Source: Methylotuvimicrobium sp018830325
GTDB taxonomy: Bacteria > Pseudomonadota > Gammaproteobacteria > Methylococcales > Methylomonadaceae
DNA length: 64,000 bases
Reading direction: 5' to 3'
Assembly: GCF_044788715.1 (NCBI RefSeq)
Contig: NZ_CP173170.1
Coordinates: 5,099,687 to 5,163,686, forward strand
Shown: piece by piece, positions 18,521-26,846 of the stretch
How the letters are laid out: every line of letters begins with the position of its first letter
Numbering within the stretch: position 1 is the first letter of the stretch
The notes under the pieces: generated by a model
Told to the model about the DNA's origin: nothing
The model's database searches: none
Seen by the model: only the letters and a program-made list of their open reading frames with translations
Made by a program: the position numbers and the translations under genes

Positions 18521-19192
18521 ATGGCCCAAAACTGGATAGCTCCTTCCATTCTCTCTGCCGATTTCGCCCGCTTAGGCGAAGAAGTCGATAACGTTTTAGC
18601 GGCCGGTGCCGATGTTGTCCATTTTGATGTCATGGACAATCATTTCGTACCCAATTTAACGATCGGCCCATTGGTTTGCGAAGCATTAAGAAATCATGGC
18701 GTTACCGCTCCGATCGACGTGCATTTGATGATCGATCCGGTCGATCGAATCATCCCGGACTTCGCTAAAGCCGGCGCCAGCTATATTACCTTCCATCCTG
18801 AGGCTTCGGTTCATCTGGATAGAACCTTGCAATTGATCAAAGACCAAGGTTGTAAAGCCGGCTTGGTATTCAACCCGTCGACTTCGCTGCATTATCTGGA
18901 TCATGTGATGGATAAACTCGACATGATTTTATTGATGTCGGTCAACCCGGGCTTCGGCGGACAATCGTTTCTGCCGTCGGCATTAACCAAACTGCGCGAT
19001 GCAAGAAAACGAATCGATGAAAGTGGCTTCGATATTCGTTTGGAAATCGACGGCGGCGTCAAAGTCGACAATATCCGTGATATCAAAGCGGCAGGCGCCG
19101 ATACCTTCGTTGCCGGTTCGGCGATTTTTGGCAAACCGGACTACAAAGCAGTCATCGATCAATTGCGCGCCGAAATTGCAAAAGCCGAGTAA
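18521..19192 (+). CDS. rpe: Ribulose-phosphate 3-epimerase
   Basis: 223-residue TIM barrel interconverting ribulose 5-phosphate and xylulose 5-phosphate in the pentose phosphate pathway and, in methylotrophs, in RuMP-cycle regeneration. Family motifs are intact: APSILSADFARLGEE at the start, VVHFDVMDNHFVPN (metal-binding His/Asp), DVHLMI, MSVNPGFGGQSF (phosphate and metal) and LEIDGGVK with FVAGSAIFG at the end. Full length. GAGGA Shine-Dalgarno precedes the ATG. It stands alone, not with gph or trpS as in enterics. Confidence 0.97.
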   Translation: MAQNWIAPSILSADFARLGEEVDNVLAAGADVVHFDVMDNHFVPNLTIGPLVCEALRNHGVTAPIDVHLMIDPVDRIIPDFAKAGASYITFHPEASVHLDRTLQLIKDQGCKAGLVFNPSTSLHYLDHVMDKLDMILLMSVNPGFGGQSFLPSALTKLRDARKRIDESGFDIRLEIDGGVKVDNIRDIKAAGADTFVAGSAIFGKPDYKAVIDQLRAEIAKAE

Positions 19193-19205
19193 AAACGACT
19201 TTTTC

Positions 19206-19272
19206 TATACCAATCGTCGTAGATCAAAATTCGGCGCCGGGGCACTACCGAAATTTGAAGTGCGAAAGGTAT
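19206..19272 (-). repeat. Family-1 element, minimal 67-bp copy D
   Basis: Only the two terminal repeats remain (TATACCAATCGTCGTAGATC with AAAATTCGGC, and CCGAAATTTGAAGTGCGAAA with GGTAT), joined by a GC-rich centre. It sits between the convergent ends of rpe and the glycogen phosphorylase gene and could act as a shared hairpin at both 3' ends. Confidence 0.75.
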
Positions 19273-19308
19273 CTGCCCCTACTCAAGCCAAGCGCGGCAA
19301 GATTTAAT

Positions 19309-21840
19309 TTACTCTTGTCGCGCTTGTACCCAGTAAATCTGATTGGCTTCCAACGGCAAATTGCAATCCGGATTGCTAGGTCTAATTCTCGGCGTATAAT
19401 CGCTTATCGGCCTGGTTTTCGGTATCGTCGCACTGTAGATATAACCGTTTATCGCGCCAGCCAACACTTGTTCTATCGCCATCGAATGAATCTCAAATCG
19501 CCCTTCGCCTGAAGATTCCGCGAATAATTCCACACAAACATCTTCCTCGCTAAGCTCCCCAAGATAAACCTGCATACTGAACGCATAGTCGTTCTCCCGG
19601 GTTTCCGCCGCCACATTATCGACGTGGATTTTAGCCCAGAGATCATCGATGCGTTTCAACCATTCGACCAGCTGCTTACCCGGCTGCATATTTCCGTCCA
19701 ACCTTTTGCAATAGCTTTCGGCTAGAGGTAAATAAAACTTGGACGTATACTCCCTGACCATGCGATTGGCCGAAAAATAAGGCGTCAGCGTCGCCATGCT
19801 TTCCCGCATGATAGCTAACCAGCGGCGCGGCAAGCCCTGTTGATCGCGCTCATAAAACATCGGCACAATTTCCTGTTCGAGCAGGCGGTAAAGTATCTCG
19901 GCTTGTTCATGATCGGCTTGCTCGACCTCTTGCCCGTTCAATGACCAGCCGACTTCGGGGCGATACGCTTCCGCCCACCAGCCGTCGAGTTCGGATAGAT
20001 TCAAGCCGCCGTTAACCAGAATTTTCATGCCGCTGGTCCCGCAAGCCTCCCAAGGACGTCTTGGCGTGTTGATCCAAAGGTCGACCCCTTGAACCAAATA
20101 TTCGGCGGTAATCATGTCGTAGTCGCTTAAAAAAATGGCTCGCTCCCTGATTTCAGGACGGCGGATAAATTCATGCCAAGCGCGGATCAAGACTTGCCCG
20201 GGCAAATCGGCCGGATGGGCTTTGCCCGAGATAACCAATTGCACCGGCCGAACGGGATTGGTTAGTATCGCGGCCAAACGATCGGGGTCTGTCAATAGCA
20301 GGTTAGGGCGCTTATAGGTTGCAAATCGCCGGGCAAAGCCGATAATCATGACATTAGGGTCGAACAAGCGTAGCACTTGATCTTTGCGCTCGGTTTTCGA
20401 GATATTGCCTTGAACATCGAGTTCTCGACTGTACTCATCCCGGACGAACTCGACCAAGCATTTCCGGTTTTGCGCACGCAGATTCCATAACCGCTCATCC
20501 GTGACCCGCTGGAATTGTTCCGGCAAATCGCCGTATTCGCATACCCAACGATTTTTACCGCACAAATCGGTCCATAGTTCGTCGGCTTCCTGCGAATCCC
20601 ATGCAGGAACATAGACGCCATTGGTGATATGGTCGATCGGTGTTTCTTCCGTCGGCCAATTCGGAAACAAGGGGCTGAAAATACGTCGACTGACCTCGCC
20701 ATGCAAGCGGCTCACGCCATTAACCGCAGCGCTGCCGTGAATAGCCAGATAGGCCATGTTGAACGATTTATCGTAGGTTTTTAAATCCGGATTGCGGCCG
20801 AGATTTAATAAAGTTTCGATATCAATATCGAGTTTTTGCGCATAATTGCCGAGCCGTTTCCCAATCAATTCCGGACTGAAACGGTCGAAGCCGGCTTCAA
20901 CCGGCGTATGCGTGGTAAACAGATTACCGGCGCGCGTGATGGTCAGCGCGGTTTTAAAGTCCAGCCCGGTTTCTTTCATTAAATCGCGGGCTCTCTCCAG
21001 TACTAAAAATGCCGCGTGTCCCTCATTCAAATGGCAAACTTCAGGCTTAATACCTAAAGCCCTCAACACTCGCCAGCCACCGATGCCCAATAAAATTTCT
21101 TGTGCCAAACGGATTTCGAGCCCGCCGCCGTACAACTCGCTGGTAATGCAACGATCGACCGGATGATTGACCGGATCGTTACTGTCCAGTAGATAAAGCG
21201 TAATTCGACCGATTTGCGCTTGCCACACCCTAATCCACAATTTAGACGGCGTATTGAGTTTTATCCGCAACCATTCGCCGTTATCCTTGCGAACCGGACA
21301 AATCGGTAAATCACCGGTATCGGCATTAGGATATAGCGCGATTTGATTGCCGTCATCGTCGAAAGCTTGACGAAAATAGCCGTTTTGATACAACAAACCA
21401 ACACCCACGAGGGGAATGCCCAAATCATTGGCGGCCTTTAAATGATCGCCGGCCAATAAACCCAGGCCGCCGGAATAAATGGGCAAAGCTTCGCTAAGGC
21501 CAAACTCCATACTGAAATAGGCGATTTGCGTTAGCTTGGCGTTTTGTTCGAGTTCGCTCTGGAACCAACGAGATTCGGCCCGCGAGGCGCGATGCTCTGC
21601 CACGATGCTCTGCAGTTTTTGGCAAAATTGTTCATTATTGGCAAGCTCCTGCAACAAACTCGCCGAACAGGCTTGCAACACTAGCCATGGATTACGGGAT
21701 TGCTCCCATAAGGAGCTATTCAATCGATGCCATATTTCGTCGGCCCGGTGACTCCAGGAAAAATTACAATCCAAGGCCAATTCGGATAAGCCATCCAGTT
21801 TTTGACTCAATTCGGGCGTAAAAAAACGAGGTGCGGTCAT
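19309..21840 (-). CDS. glgP: Alpha-glucan (glycogen) phosphorylase
   Basis: 843 residues, the shorter TIGR02094-type alpha-glucan phosphorylase with an N-terminal DUF3417 domain. It releases glucose 1-phosphate from glycogen using pyridoxal phosphate. Conserved blocks: AYFSMEFGLSEALPIYSGGL near residue 110, CHLNEGHAAFLVLERARDLM, FTTHTPVEAGFDRF, and the active-site/PLP region RRPWEACGTSGMKILVNGGL followed by NLSELDGWWAEAY near 590-620. An AGGAG Shine-Dalgarno lies 7 bp before ATG 21840. Convergent with rpe; no other glycogen gene is adjacent. Confidence 0.95.
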   Translation of the reverse strand: MTAPRFFTPELSQKLDGLSELALDCNFSWSHRADEIWHRLNSSLWEQSRNPWLVLQACSASLLQELANNEQFCQKLQSIVAEHRASRAESRWFQSELEQNAKLTQIAYFSMEFGLSEALPIYSGGLGLLAGDHLKAANDLGIPLVGVGLLYQNGYFRQAFDDDGNQIALYPNADTGDLPICPVRKDNGEWLRIKLNTPSKLWIRVWQAQIGRITLYLLDSNDPVNHPVDRCITSELYGGGLEIRLAQEILLGIGGWRVLRALGIKPEVCHLNEGHAAFLVLERARDLMKETGLDFKTALTITRAGNLFTTHTPVEAGFDRFSPELIGKRLGNYAQKLDIDIETLLNLGRNPDLKTYDKSFNMAYLAIHGSAAVNGVSRLHGEVSRRIFSPLFPNWPTEETPIDHITNGVYVPAWDSQEADELWTDLCGKNRWVCEYGDLPEQFQRVTDERLWNLRAQNRKCLVEFVRDEYSRELDVQGNISKTERKDQVLRLFDPNVMIIGFARRFATYKRPNLLLTDPDRLAAILTNPVRPVQLVISGKAHPADLPGQVLIRAWHEFIRRPEIRERAIFLSDYDMITAEYLVQGVDLWINTPRRPWEACGTSGMKILVNGGLNLSELDGWWAEAYRPEVGWSLNGQEVEQADHEQAEILYRLLEQEIVPMFYERDQQGLPRRWLAIMRESMATLTPYFSANRMVREYTSKFYLPLAESYCKRLDGNMQPGKQLVEWLKRIDDLWAKIHVDNVAAETRENDYAFSMQVYLGELSEEDVCVELFAESSGEGRFEIHSMAIEQVLAGAINGYIYSATIPKTRPISDYTPRIRPSNPDCNLPLEANQIYWVQARQE

Positions 21841-22041
21841 CAGCCTTCTCCTGTAAAAATACGACTATGCCCTTAGCAAACCGAGTTTCGTAATGCGATG
21901 AGCATAAAGTAGCGGCACAATTTTTCTATTTTCGCTTTGAATTATGACAGCATTGAGGCCTCTCTATTCCTATCAAACTTCAACTTTCATCGTTGATTCG
22001 AGGGGGCATCATCATTTGATTAGCAAAGAGCCTAATGTTTA

Positions 22042-23379
22042 TCACAATAAAAAAACGGTCCCCAAACCCAAAAAAGCAACAAAACCGACAACATCGGTCA
22101 CGGTTGTTAGTATGACCGAACCGGATAAGGCCGGGTCGATATCGAGCTTATCCAAGACCAATGGAATTACGACGCCTGCAAAAGCTGCAATGATAATATT
22201 CACGACAATCGCGGCCGCAATCACCGAACCGATAGACAGGCTTCCGAACCAAATACCTGCAATAGCGCCGATCACTAAAGCCCATAACAGGCCATTGAGT
22301 ATGCCGACGCTGACTTCTTTAATCAAAAGCGGCTTAAAATTCCCCTTACTGATTTGACCCAACGCGATGCCTCTGATGATCAATGTTAAGGTCTGACTGC
22401 CGGCAATCCCGCCCATCGATGCGACAATCGGCATCAACACCGCTAATGCAACGATTTGCTGTAAAGTACCTTCAAATAAGCCAATGAACCAAGAGGCCAG
22501 AAAAGCCGTTAACAAATTGATTCCTAACCAGGTGGCTCGGCGTTTGGAGCTACGAATCACAGGAGCGAATAAATCTTCGTCTTCATCCATACCCGCAGTT
22601 GCCATCAATTGGCTTTCATATTCTTCGCGAGTAATTTCCAAAGCCAAACGCATGGTGATTCTGCCTAATAACAATTGATTGGCATCGATGACCGGCAATG
22701 CAGTTAGCCCCGAATGTTCCATCTTTTCCGCAGCATCGGTTAAATAACTATCCGCCGACACAGTAACAGGATCGTCAATGCATAATTCGATCAATGGCGT
22801 AAGAGGGTCCGCAGCATACAATTTATGAACAAGAACGGTGCCGACGAAAGCACCATTACGCTGAATCAGATAAATACAATCGGTGTACTCGGGCAGATTT
22901 TTGCGGATCAAACGCATCGCCTGTCTAACCCTTGCCGTCCTTGGCAAAATCAATAACTCGTGATCGACATAGCGGCCGATTCGTTCATCGTCATATTGCG
23001 CCGACAACTGATAATGCTTGCGCTGATTGACATCCATATTGCCAAGCGCTGTATCGATCACCGACTCCGGCAATGTTTCCGCCAGTTCGATCAAATCCTC
23101 GGCATGTAAGCCGCTCAGCAAACTCTGCAATTCCGATTCTGCGAAGCTTTCGATGATCGTCTGTCTGGGCTCGGAACGCATGGCGACCAAAACATCGACA
23201 CGATCTTCGACAGGAACCTGCTGCCAACGCTCCAAACGTTGGTGCACGGGCAGGGATTCCAACAATAATGCCAATTCGGTACTTTCCAATTCTTCTATGG
23301 CTTGTTCAAAAACAGTTTTTTGATCTTCATTTTCTGCTTCGTTAAGACGCTCGACCAAATGACTGATTTCTTCGTTCAT
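22042..23379 (-). CDS. mgtE: Magnesium transporter MgtE
   Basis: 445-residue MgtE channel. The N-terminal superhelical domain of MgtE repeats (about 30-130, with LHAEDLIELAETLPESV) and two CBS domains (about 135-255, with GTVLVHKLY and LPVIDANQLLLGRITM) form the cytosolic Mg2+ sensor. Five membrane helices follow (about 285-445), including PIVASMGGIAGSQTLTLIIR, the pore-lining segment typical of the family, and VTDVVGFVAFLGLGT. GGAGGG precedes ATG 23379. The long upstream leader with a hairpin could carry regulation. Confidence 0.95.
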   Translation of the reverse strand: MNEEISHLVERLNEAENEDQKTVFEQAIEELESTELALLLESLPVHQRLERWQQVPVEDRVDVLVAMRSEPRQTIIESFAESELQSLLSGLHAEDLIELAETLPESVIDTALGNMDVNQRKHYQLSAQYDDERIGRYVDHELLILPRTARVRQAMRLIRKNLPEYTDCIYLIQRNGAFVGTVLVHKLYAADPLTPLIELCIDDPVTVSADSYLTDAAEKMEHSGLTALPVIDANQLLLGRITMRLALEITREEYESQLMATAGMDEDEDLFAPVIRSSKRRATWLGINLLTAFLASWFIGLFEGTLQQIVALAVLMPIVASMGGIAGSQTLTLIIRGIALGQISKGNFKPLLIKEVSVGILNGLLWALVIGAIAGIWFGSLSIGSVIAAAIVVNIIIAAFAGVVIPLVLDKLDIDPALSGSVILTTVTDVVGFVAFLGLGTVFLL

Positions 23380-23431
23380 TGCTGCCCTCCCTAATTGGGT
23401 CCCGCAAACGGGACTTTGTAAACGTTAAGCC

Positions 23432-23458
23432 AAAAAAAGGGCCCGTCAGGGCCCTTTT
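23432..23458 (-). terminator. Hairpin terminator upstream of mgtE
   Basis: Perfect stem AAAAGGGCCC, loop TGAC, GGGCCCTTTT on the minus strand, followed by further T residues, 53 bp before the mgtE start. It is oriented to end transcripts coming from the merR-type gene side, or to act as an attenuator in the mgtE leader. Confidence 0.7.
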
Positions 23459-23849
23459 CACATTATTATTCGGCAACCCATTTTAAGCATATCGTTGATT
23501 ATTAAACATATTTAATGCCATATATTTCATAAACCTAAATCTACACTCCGAAATAACCACGCACAGCCTCAAGCGATAAACCATCCGCTCGGACGTTATT
23601 CGGTCAAAACAACCATGCATTGGAATTGAGAAAGTAAAAAAGAATCTGAGCATCGAATCAACAATAACAGGCAATAGTCCTGTGTTAAATAAGCATTGAA
23701 TTATGAAAGCCATTTGCTGTGAATGCAATAAAAACCTCGCCTTCATGTCATTTGAACGACTGAATTAAAAAAACCTACTGAATTCATAAGAAATTAAGAA
23801 CTTTTTATGTATTGAAAAGTCAGAGCTTAAATCAATCGATCGAGAATCG
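23459..23849. other. Intergenic region between the B12 regulator and mgtE
   Basis: About 390 bp. An 87-codon minus frame (23483-23746) has no Shine-Dalgarno or recognisable features. No repeat element is present. The region may be an untranslated leader ending in the 23432-23458 hairpin. Confidence 0.4.
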
Positions 23850-24764
23850 CTAATACGGCCGAGAGAGCGGACGACTTTGAATCAAGCGACCGATTCGATG
23901 GTAAAAGTCGTCGAGACTAGCGGTGAAAACCGACCTTTCCGGCAGTTGATTCGACTTGAACAAATACTGTGCACCGGTACCGCCGACCCATAACTGGATA
24001 TCTTTCGGCAACGCTTCGGACAGATTATTTAAGTTTTGAATCATAGCTTGTTCAGGTGGGGTATTAGCGAAACTCATCACGATAACAGAAGGCTTGAGCC
24101 GGTTTCCGGCGTTTAACAAGTCTTCCCATGGCAAATCGGGGCCGATGTAATAGCATTTACATCGCTGGCTAGCGGCTAACCAGCAGCTTAGCAATATTCC
24201 GAATTCGTGATGTTCTCCGGTCATGGTCGCAAACATCACACCGGGATTGGTTCCGGAAAATGGCTGTTCGTGATTCACCATGCTTAACACGATTCGTTTA
24301 ACACAGGCGGAAAATAAATGCTCTTGAGCAATTGTCAATTTACCTTCATGCCAAAGATTACCGACTTTTTCCAGCGTCGGCAAAAGAACCTCCCGGGCAT
24401 AGCAGAGGGGGTCCATTGCGATCAGCGCCCTCCTAAGCAAGTCTTCGCAAACATCCATGCGAAACTGCAGCAGAGCATCGACAATCCGCACAAAAAACAA
24501 TTCCTGATTGGCATTAGGCGCATTTTGATTGGCGTTCAACAGATTCTGTAACTCATCGTTACTCAAATCTGCGATTTTGCTAATCGTAAAACCTTGCTGA
24601 GTGGCCGCTAGCAAGAGCGTCAAACGCTCGACATCTTGCTGGGTATAAAGACGCCGGCCTTTGCTGTCCCTAACGGGATTAACGGTTCCGTAGCGCCTTT
24701 CCCAAGCTCTAAGTGTTTCGGTGTTTATGCCTGTGAGTGAGGTCACGGTTTTTATTGTATACAT
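23850..24764 (-). CDS. CarH/LitR-type B12-dependent light-sensing MerR regulator
   Basis: 304 residues. An N-terminal MerR winged helix (YTIKTVTSLTGINTETLRAW, then ERRYG) is followed by a helical bundle (about 85-160) and a cobalamin-binding Rossmann domain (about 175-295). The photoreceptor signature W-x9-E-H is present (Trp138, Glu148, His149 in NLWHEGKLTIAQEHLF), as is the B12-ligand motif E-x-H-x-x-G (Glu184, His186, Gly189). In CarH, adenosylcobalamin-bound tetramers repress carotenoid and photoprotection genes in the dark; light breaks the Co-C bond and releases DNA. The gene is divergent from a sigma factor whose promoter holds a palindrome, as expected of a repressor/target pair. Confidence 0.88.
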   Translation of the reverse strand: MYTIKTVTSLTGINTETLRAWERRYGTVNPVRDSKGRRLYTQQDVERLTLLLAATQQGFTISKIADLSNDELQNLLNANQNAPNANQELFFVRIVDALLQFRMDVCEDLLRRALIAMDPLCYAREVLLPTLEKVGNLWHEGKLTIAQEHLFSACVKRIVLSMVNHEQPFSGTNPGVMFATMTGEHHEFGILLSCWLAASQRCKCYYIGPDLPWEDLLNAGNRLKPSVIVMSFANTPPEQAMIQNLNNLSEALPKDIQLWVGGTGAQYLFKSNQLPERSVFTASLDDFYHRIGRLIQSRPLSRPY

Positions 24765-24789
24765 TTATGCACAGGTTTTGTTTATGATT

Positions 24790-24823
24790 AATGTTTGACA
24801 AACATTGTACTCAGGAGTAATGT
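24790..24823 (+). promoter_or_regulatory. Promoter of the sigma factor gene with embedded palindromic operator
   Basis: -35 TTGACA at 24795-24800, 17-bp spacer, -10 TAATGT at 24818-24823. The -35 lies inside a perfect palindrome AATGTTTGACAAACATT (24790-24806). A third half-site AATGTTT (24819-24825) overlaps the -10. A repressor bound here would block the polymerase; the divergent CarH-type protein is the obvious candidate. Confidence 0.7.
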
Positions 24824-24901
24824 TTAATCCAAGCTTTAGTTGATTCAACAAAGTATTTACTCAGGGTATATAACCAGTTACTTGGTAAGGGGCAATCCAC
24901 T

Positions 24902-26347
24902 ATGACCCAAATGAACTATTCAATGCTAAACAATCAGTACCGTTCCGGCAGTTTTCGAGGCGTTTATAAGGAAGCTTCACTTGAAACCGATTTAATGCAT
25001 TTAAGGCGACCGCAAATCGACACCCTAAACAACGATTCCGATGAAATCGAATCGGAACCTGCCGATGCCGAATTATTTGCGGAAACCGAAGCGCTGTCCT
25101 CATCGAATAATGCAATGACATTCATGCAGAATGGAGGCGACGAGTTATTGATCCATCAGCAAAATGCATCGGTTTTAACTGCCGAGGAATTAACCTCGCT
25201 AGCTCAACAGATGGAACAAAGTCGCTTGAAATTATCGCGTTTGATGATTTATTCGGATTCGGGACTGTCTGTTATCGCCGGCGAATTTGTTAGCGCTATT
25301 AGCGATGGCATCGACTTATCCGAGCTTATCAGAAAAAACAATCTCGAACCTGTACAAAAAGACAACGCTGCACAGGATACCGCTAAACAGCTCGCAAGCA
25401 AGTTATTAGAGTGTTTTCAGCAAGTAATCAACGCCAAAGGTAACCCGCATTCAAGTACCGTATTTACCGAATGCAGACACTTACTGGAAGATCTTCATCT
25501 TTTACCTAATTTCCTGCAACAAATCGTCAAGGTCTTAACTTACCGGCTCAAGGATCGAGCACTCAACGGTGATGATTTGGAGTTGCTGAAATCCGCGTCG
25601 ATCGAGCAACAACGAATGATTTCCTCAAGACGTGCGATGATCAGCGGCAACCTTAGGCTAGTCACGTTCATTGCCCGTCAATATCATCATTCTTCGGTGC
25701 CGTTTACCGATTTAATACAAGACGGAACAGTAGGGTTGATTAAGGCGGTTGACCGTTACGATTGGCGACGCTCGGTGCGCTTTTCTACTTATGCGATTTA
25801 TTGGATCAAGCAAAGCATCACTCGAGGCATGGTGAGACAGGAAAAAATGGTCCGCCTGCCTTACAACATCGCGGCAAAAGCGGCCGCGGTGTTCGAAACG
25901 ATGAACGATTACCTGGTCAAACACAACCAATGGCCGACCAATAAAACACTTGCCGAAATCTGCGCCTTGCCCGAAGAGGAAATCAAAGCCATCGTCAATA
26001 ATTATCAACCGACCATTTCGCTCGATAACAGTATCAATGATGATGAAGATTTACCGGCGATCGTCGATTCGATGGAGCAGAACCATTTTCCGCAACCGAT
26101 CAATATATTGGCTAATACGGCATTGAAAAACTGTTTGAGGAAGGCTATCCAAACCCTGCCCGAACGCGAAGCCGACATCATCAATTGCCGCTTCGGACTC
26201 GATAGCGATACCGAAATGACGCTGCAAGACATTGCCGACCGGTTGTCGTTAACGCGGGAACGGGTCCGGCAAATCCAGAACAGTGCGCTATTGAAATTAA
26301 AAAATAAATTCAGCAGTGATCTAGTCGATTTTCTTGAGCCCGGTTAA
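24902..26347 (+). CDS. RNA polymerase sigma-70 family factor (group 2/3-like)
   Basis: 481 residues. About 200 N-terminal residues have no obvious family resemblance; the rest contains sigma regions 2-4. Region 2 has NLRLVTFIARQYHHSSVPFT, DLIQDGTVGLIKAVDRYDW and RFSTYAIYWIKQSI (core binding and -10 recognition). Region 3 follows (VRLPYNIAAKAAAVFETMND). Region 4 has TLPEREADIINCRFGL and MTLQDIADRLSLTRERVRQI (the -35 helix-turn-helix). It is shorter than RpoD and lacks the long nonconserved insertion. With the CarH-type repressor it probably forms a light- or redox-stress switch. Confidence 0.9.
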   Translation: MTQMNYSMLNNQYRSGSFRGVYKEASLETDLMHLRRPQIDTLNNDSDEIESEPADAELFAETEALSSSNNAMTFMQNGGDELLIHQQNASVLTAEELTSLAQQMEQSRLKLSRLMIYSDSGLSVIAGEFVSAISDGIDLSELIRKNNLEPVQKDNAAQDTAKQLASKLLECFQQVINAKGNPHSSTVFTECRHLLEDLHLLPNFLQQIVKVLTYRLKDRALNGDDLELLKSASIEQQRMISSRRAMISGNLRLVTFIARQYHHSSVPFTDLIQDGTVGLIKAVDRYDWRRSVRFSTYAIYWIKQSITRGMVRQEKMVRLPYNIAAKAAAVFETMNDYLVKHNQWPTNKTLAEICALPEEEIKAIVNNYQPTISLDNSINDDEDLPAIVDSMEQNHFPQPINILANTALKNCLRKAIQTLPEREADIINCRFGLDSDTEMTLQDIADRLSLTRERVRQIQNSALLKLKNKFSSDLVDFLEPG

Positions 26348-26393
26348 ACCAAATGATTTGTTTAGCAAGCAAGGGGGTCGCTAACGTAAACAT

Positions 26394-26811
26394 AACCAAA
26401 TTAAGACTGGTCGCTGAACAATACGGCATCGAGTTGGTCGATATAGGCATCTAGCAAAAGATCTGCCCGACGAAGTCAGCAGTTCGGTATTTCGCAGAAT
26501 GGAAGCCGAACGTAAAAAGGCGCGAGGAAACCCGCTCACAAGGTGCGGAACTTGCAGAACAAATTAGCGAGCAGACCGATAAGGAACGCGAAATTATTTT
26601 GGCCAACGCTTATCGTGAAGCCGAACAAATACGAGGACGTGGCGATGTCAAGTCGGCCGAGATCTATGCGGTCAGCCATGGCAAAAATGAAGAGTTTTAT
26701 GCATTCCAGCGAAGCTTGAACGACTATCAAAAATCGTTCGAAAATACTCAAGATACTCTGTTATTGGAACCGAAATCAGATTTCTTCAGGTATTTTTCGA
26801 AAGAAGAATGA
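26394..26811 (+). pseudogene. hflC: hflC relic (C-terminal part, frameshifted)
   Basis: Degraded remains of the HflC protease modulator, an SPFH/band-7 protein that partners FtsH. Readable pieces in different frames: LVAEQYGIELVDIGI then a stop; LPDEVSSSVFRRMEAERKK; GAELAEQI, KEREIILANAYREAEQIRGR and FYAFQRSLNDYQKSFENTQD, ending with DFFRYFSKEE. The membrane anchor and most of the SPFH domain are missing, and at least two frame disruptions are present. It ends 35 bp before ftsH, so it looks like a decayed partial copy; a functional hflKC pair is expected elsewhere in the genome. Confidence 0.8.
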
Positions 26812-26846
26812 TATCCTCATACATCTCTAAAGAGGAGTAAATTTAA

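Noticed and set aside
23483..23746. 87-codon minus frame upstream of mgtE
   Set aside because: No ribosome site and composition unlike a soluble or membrane protein; more likely part of an untranslated leader.
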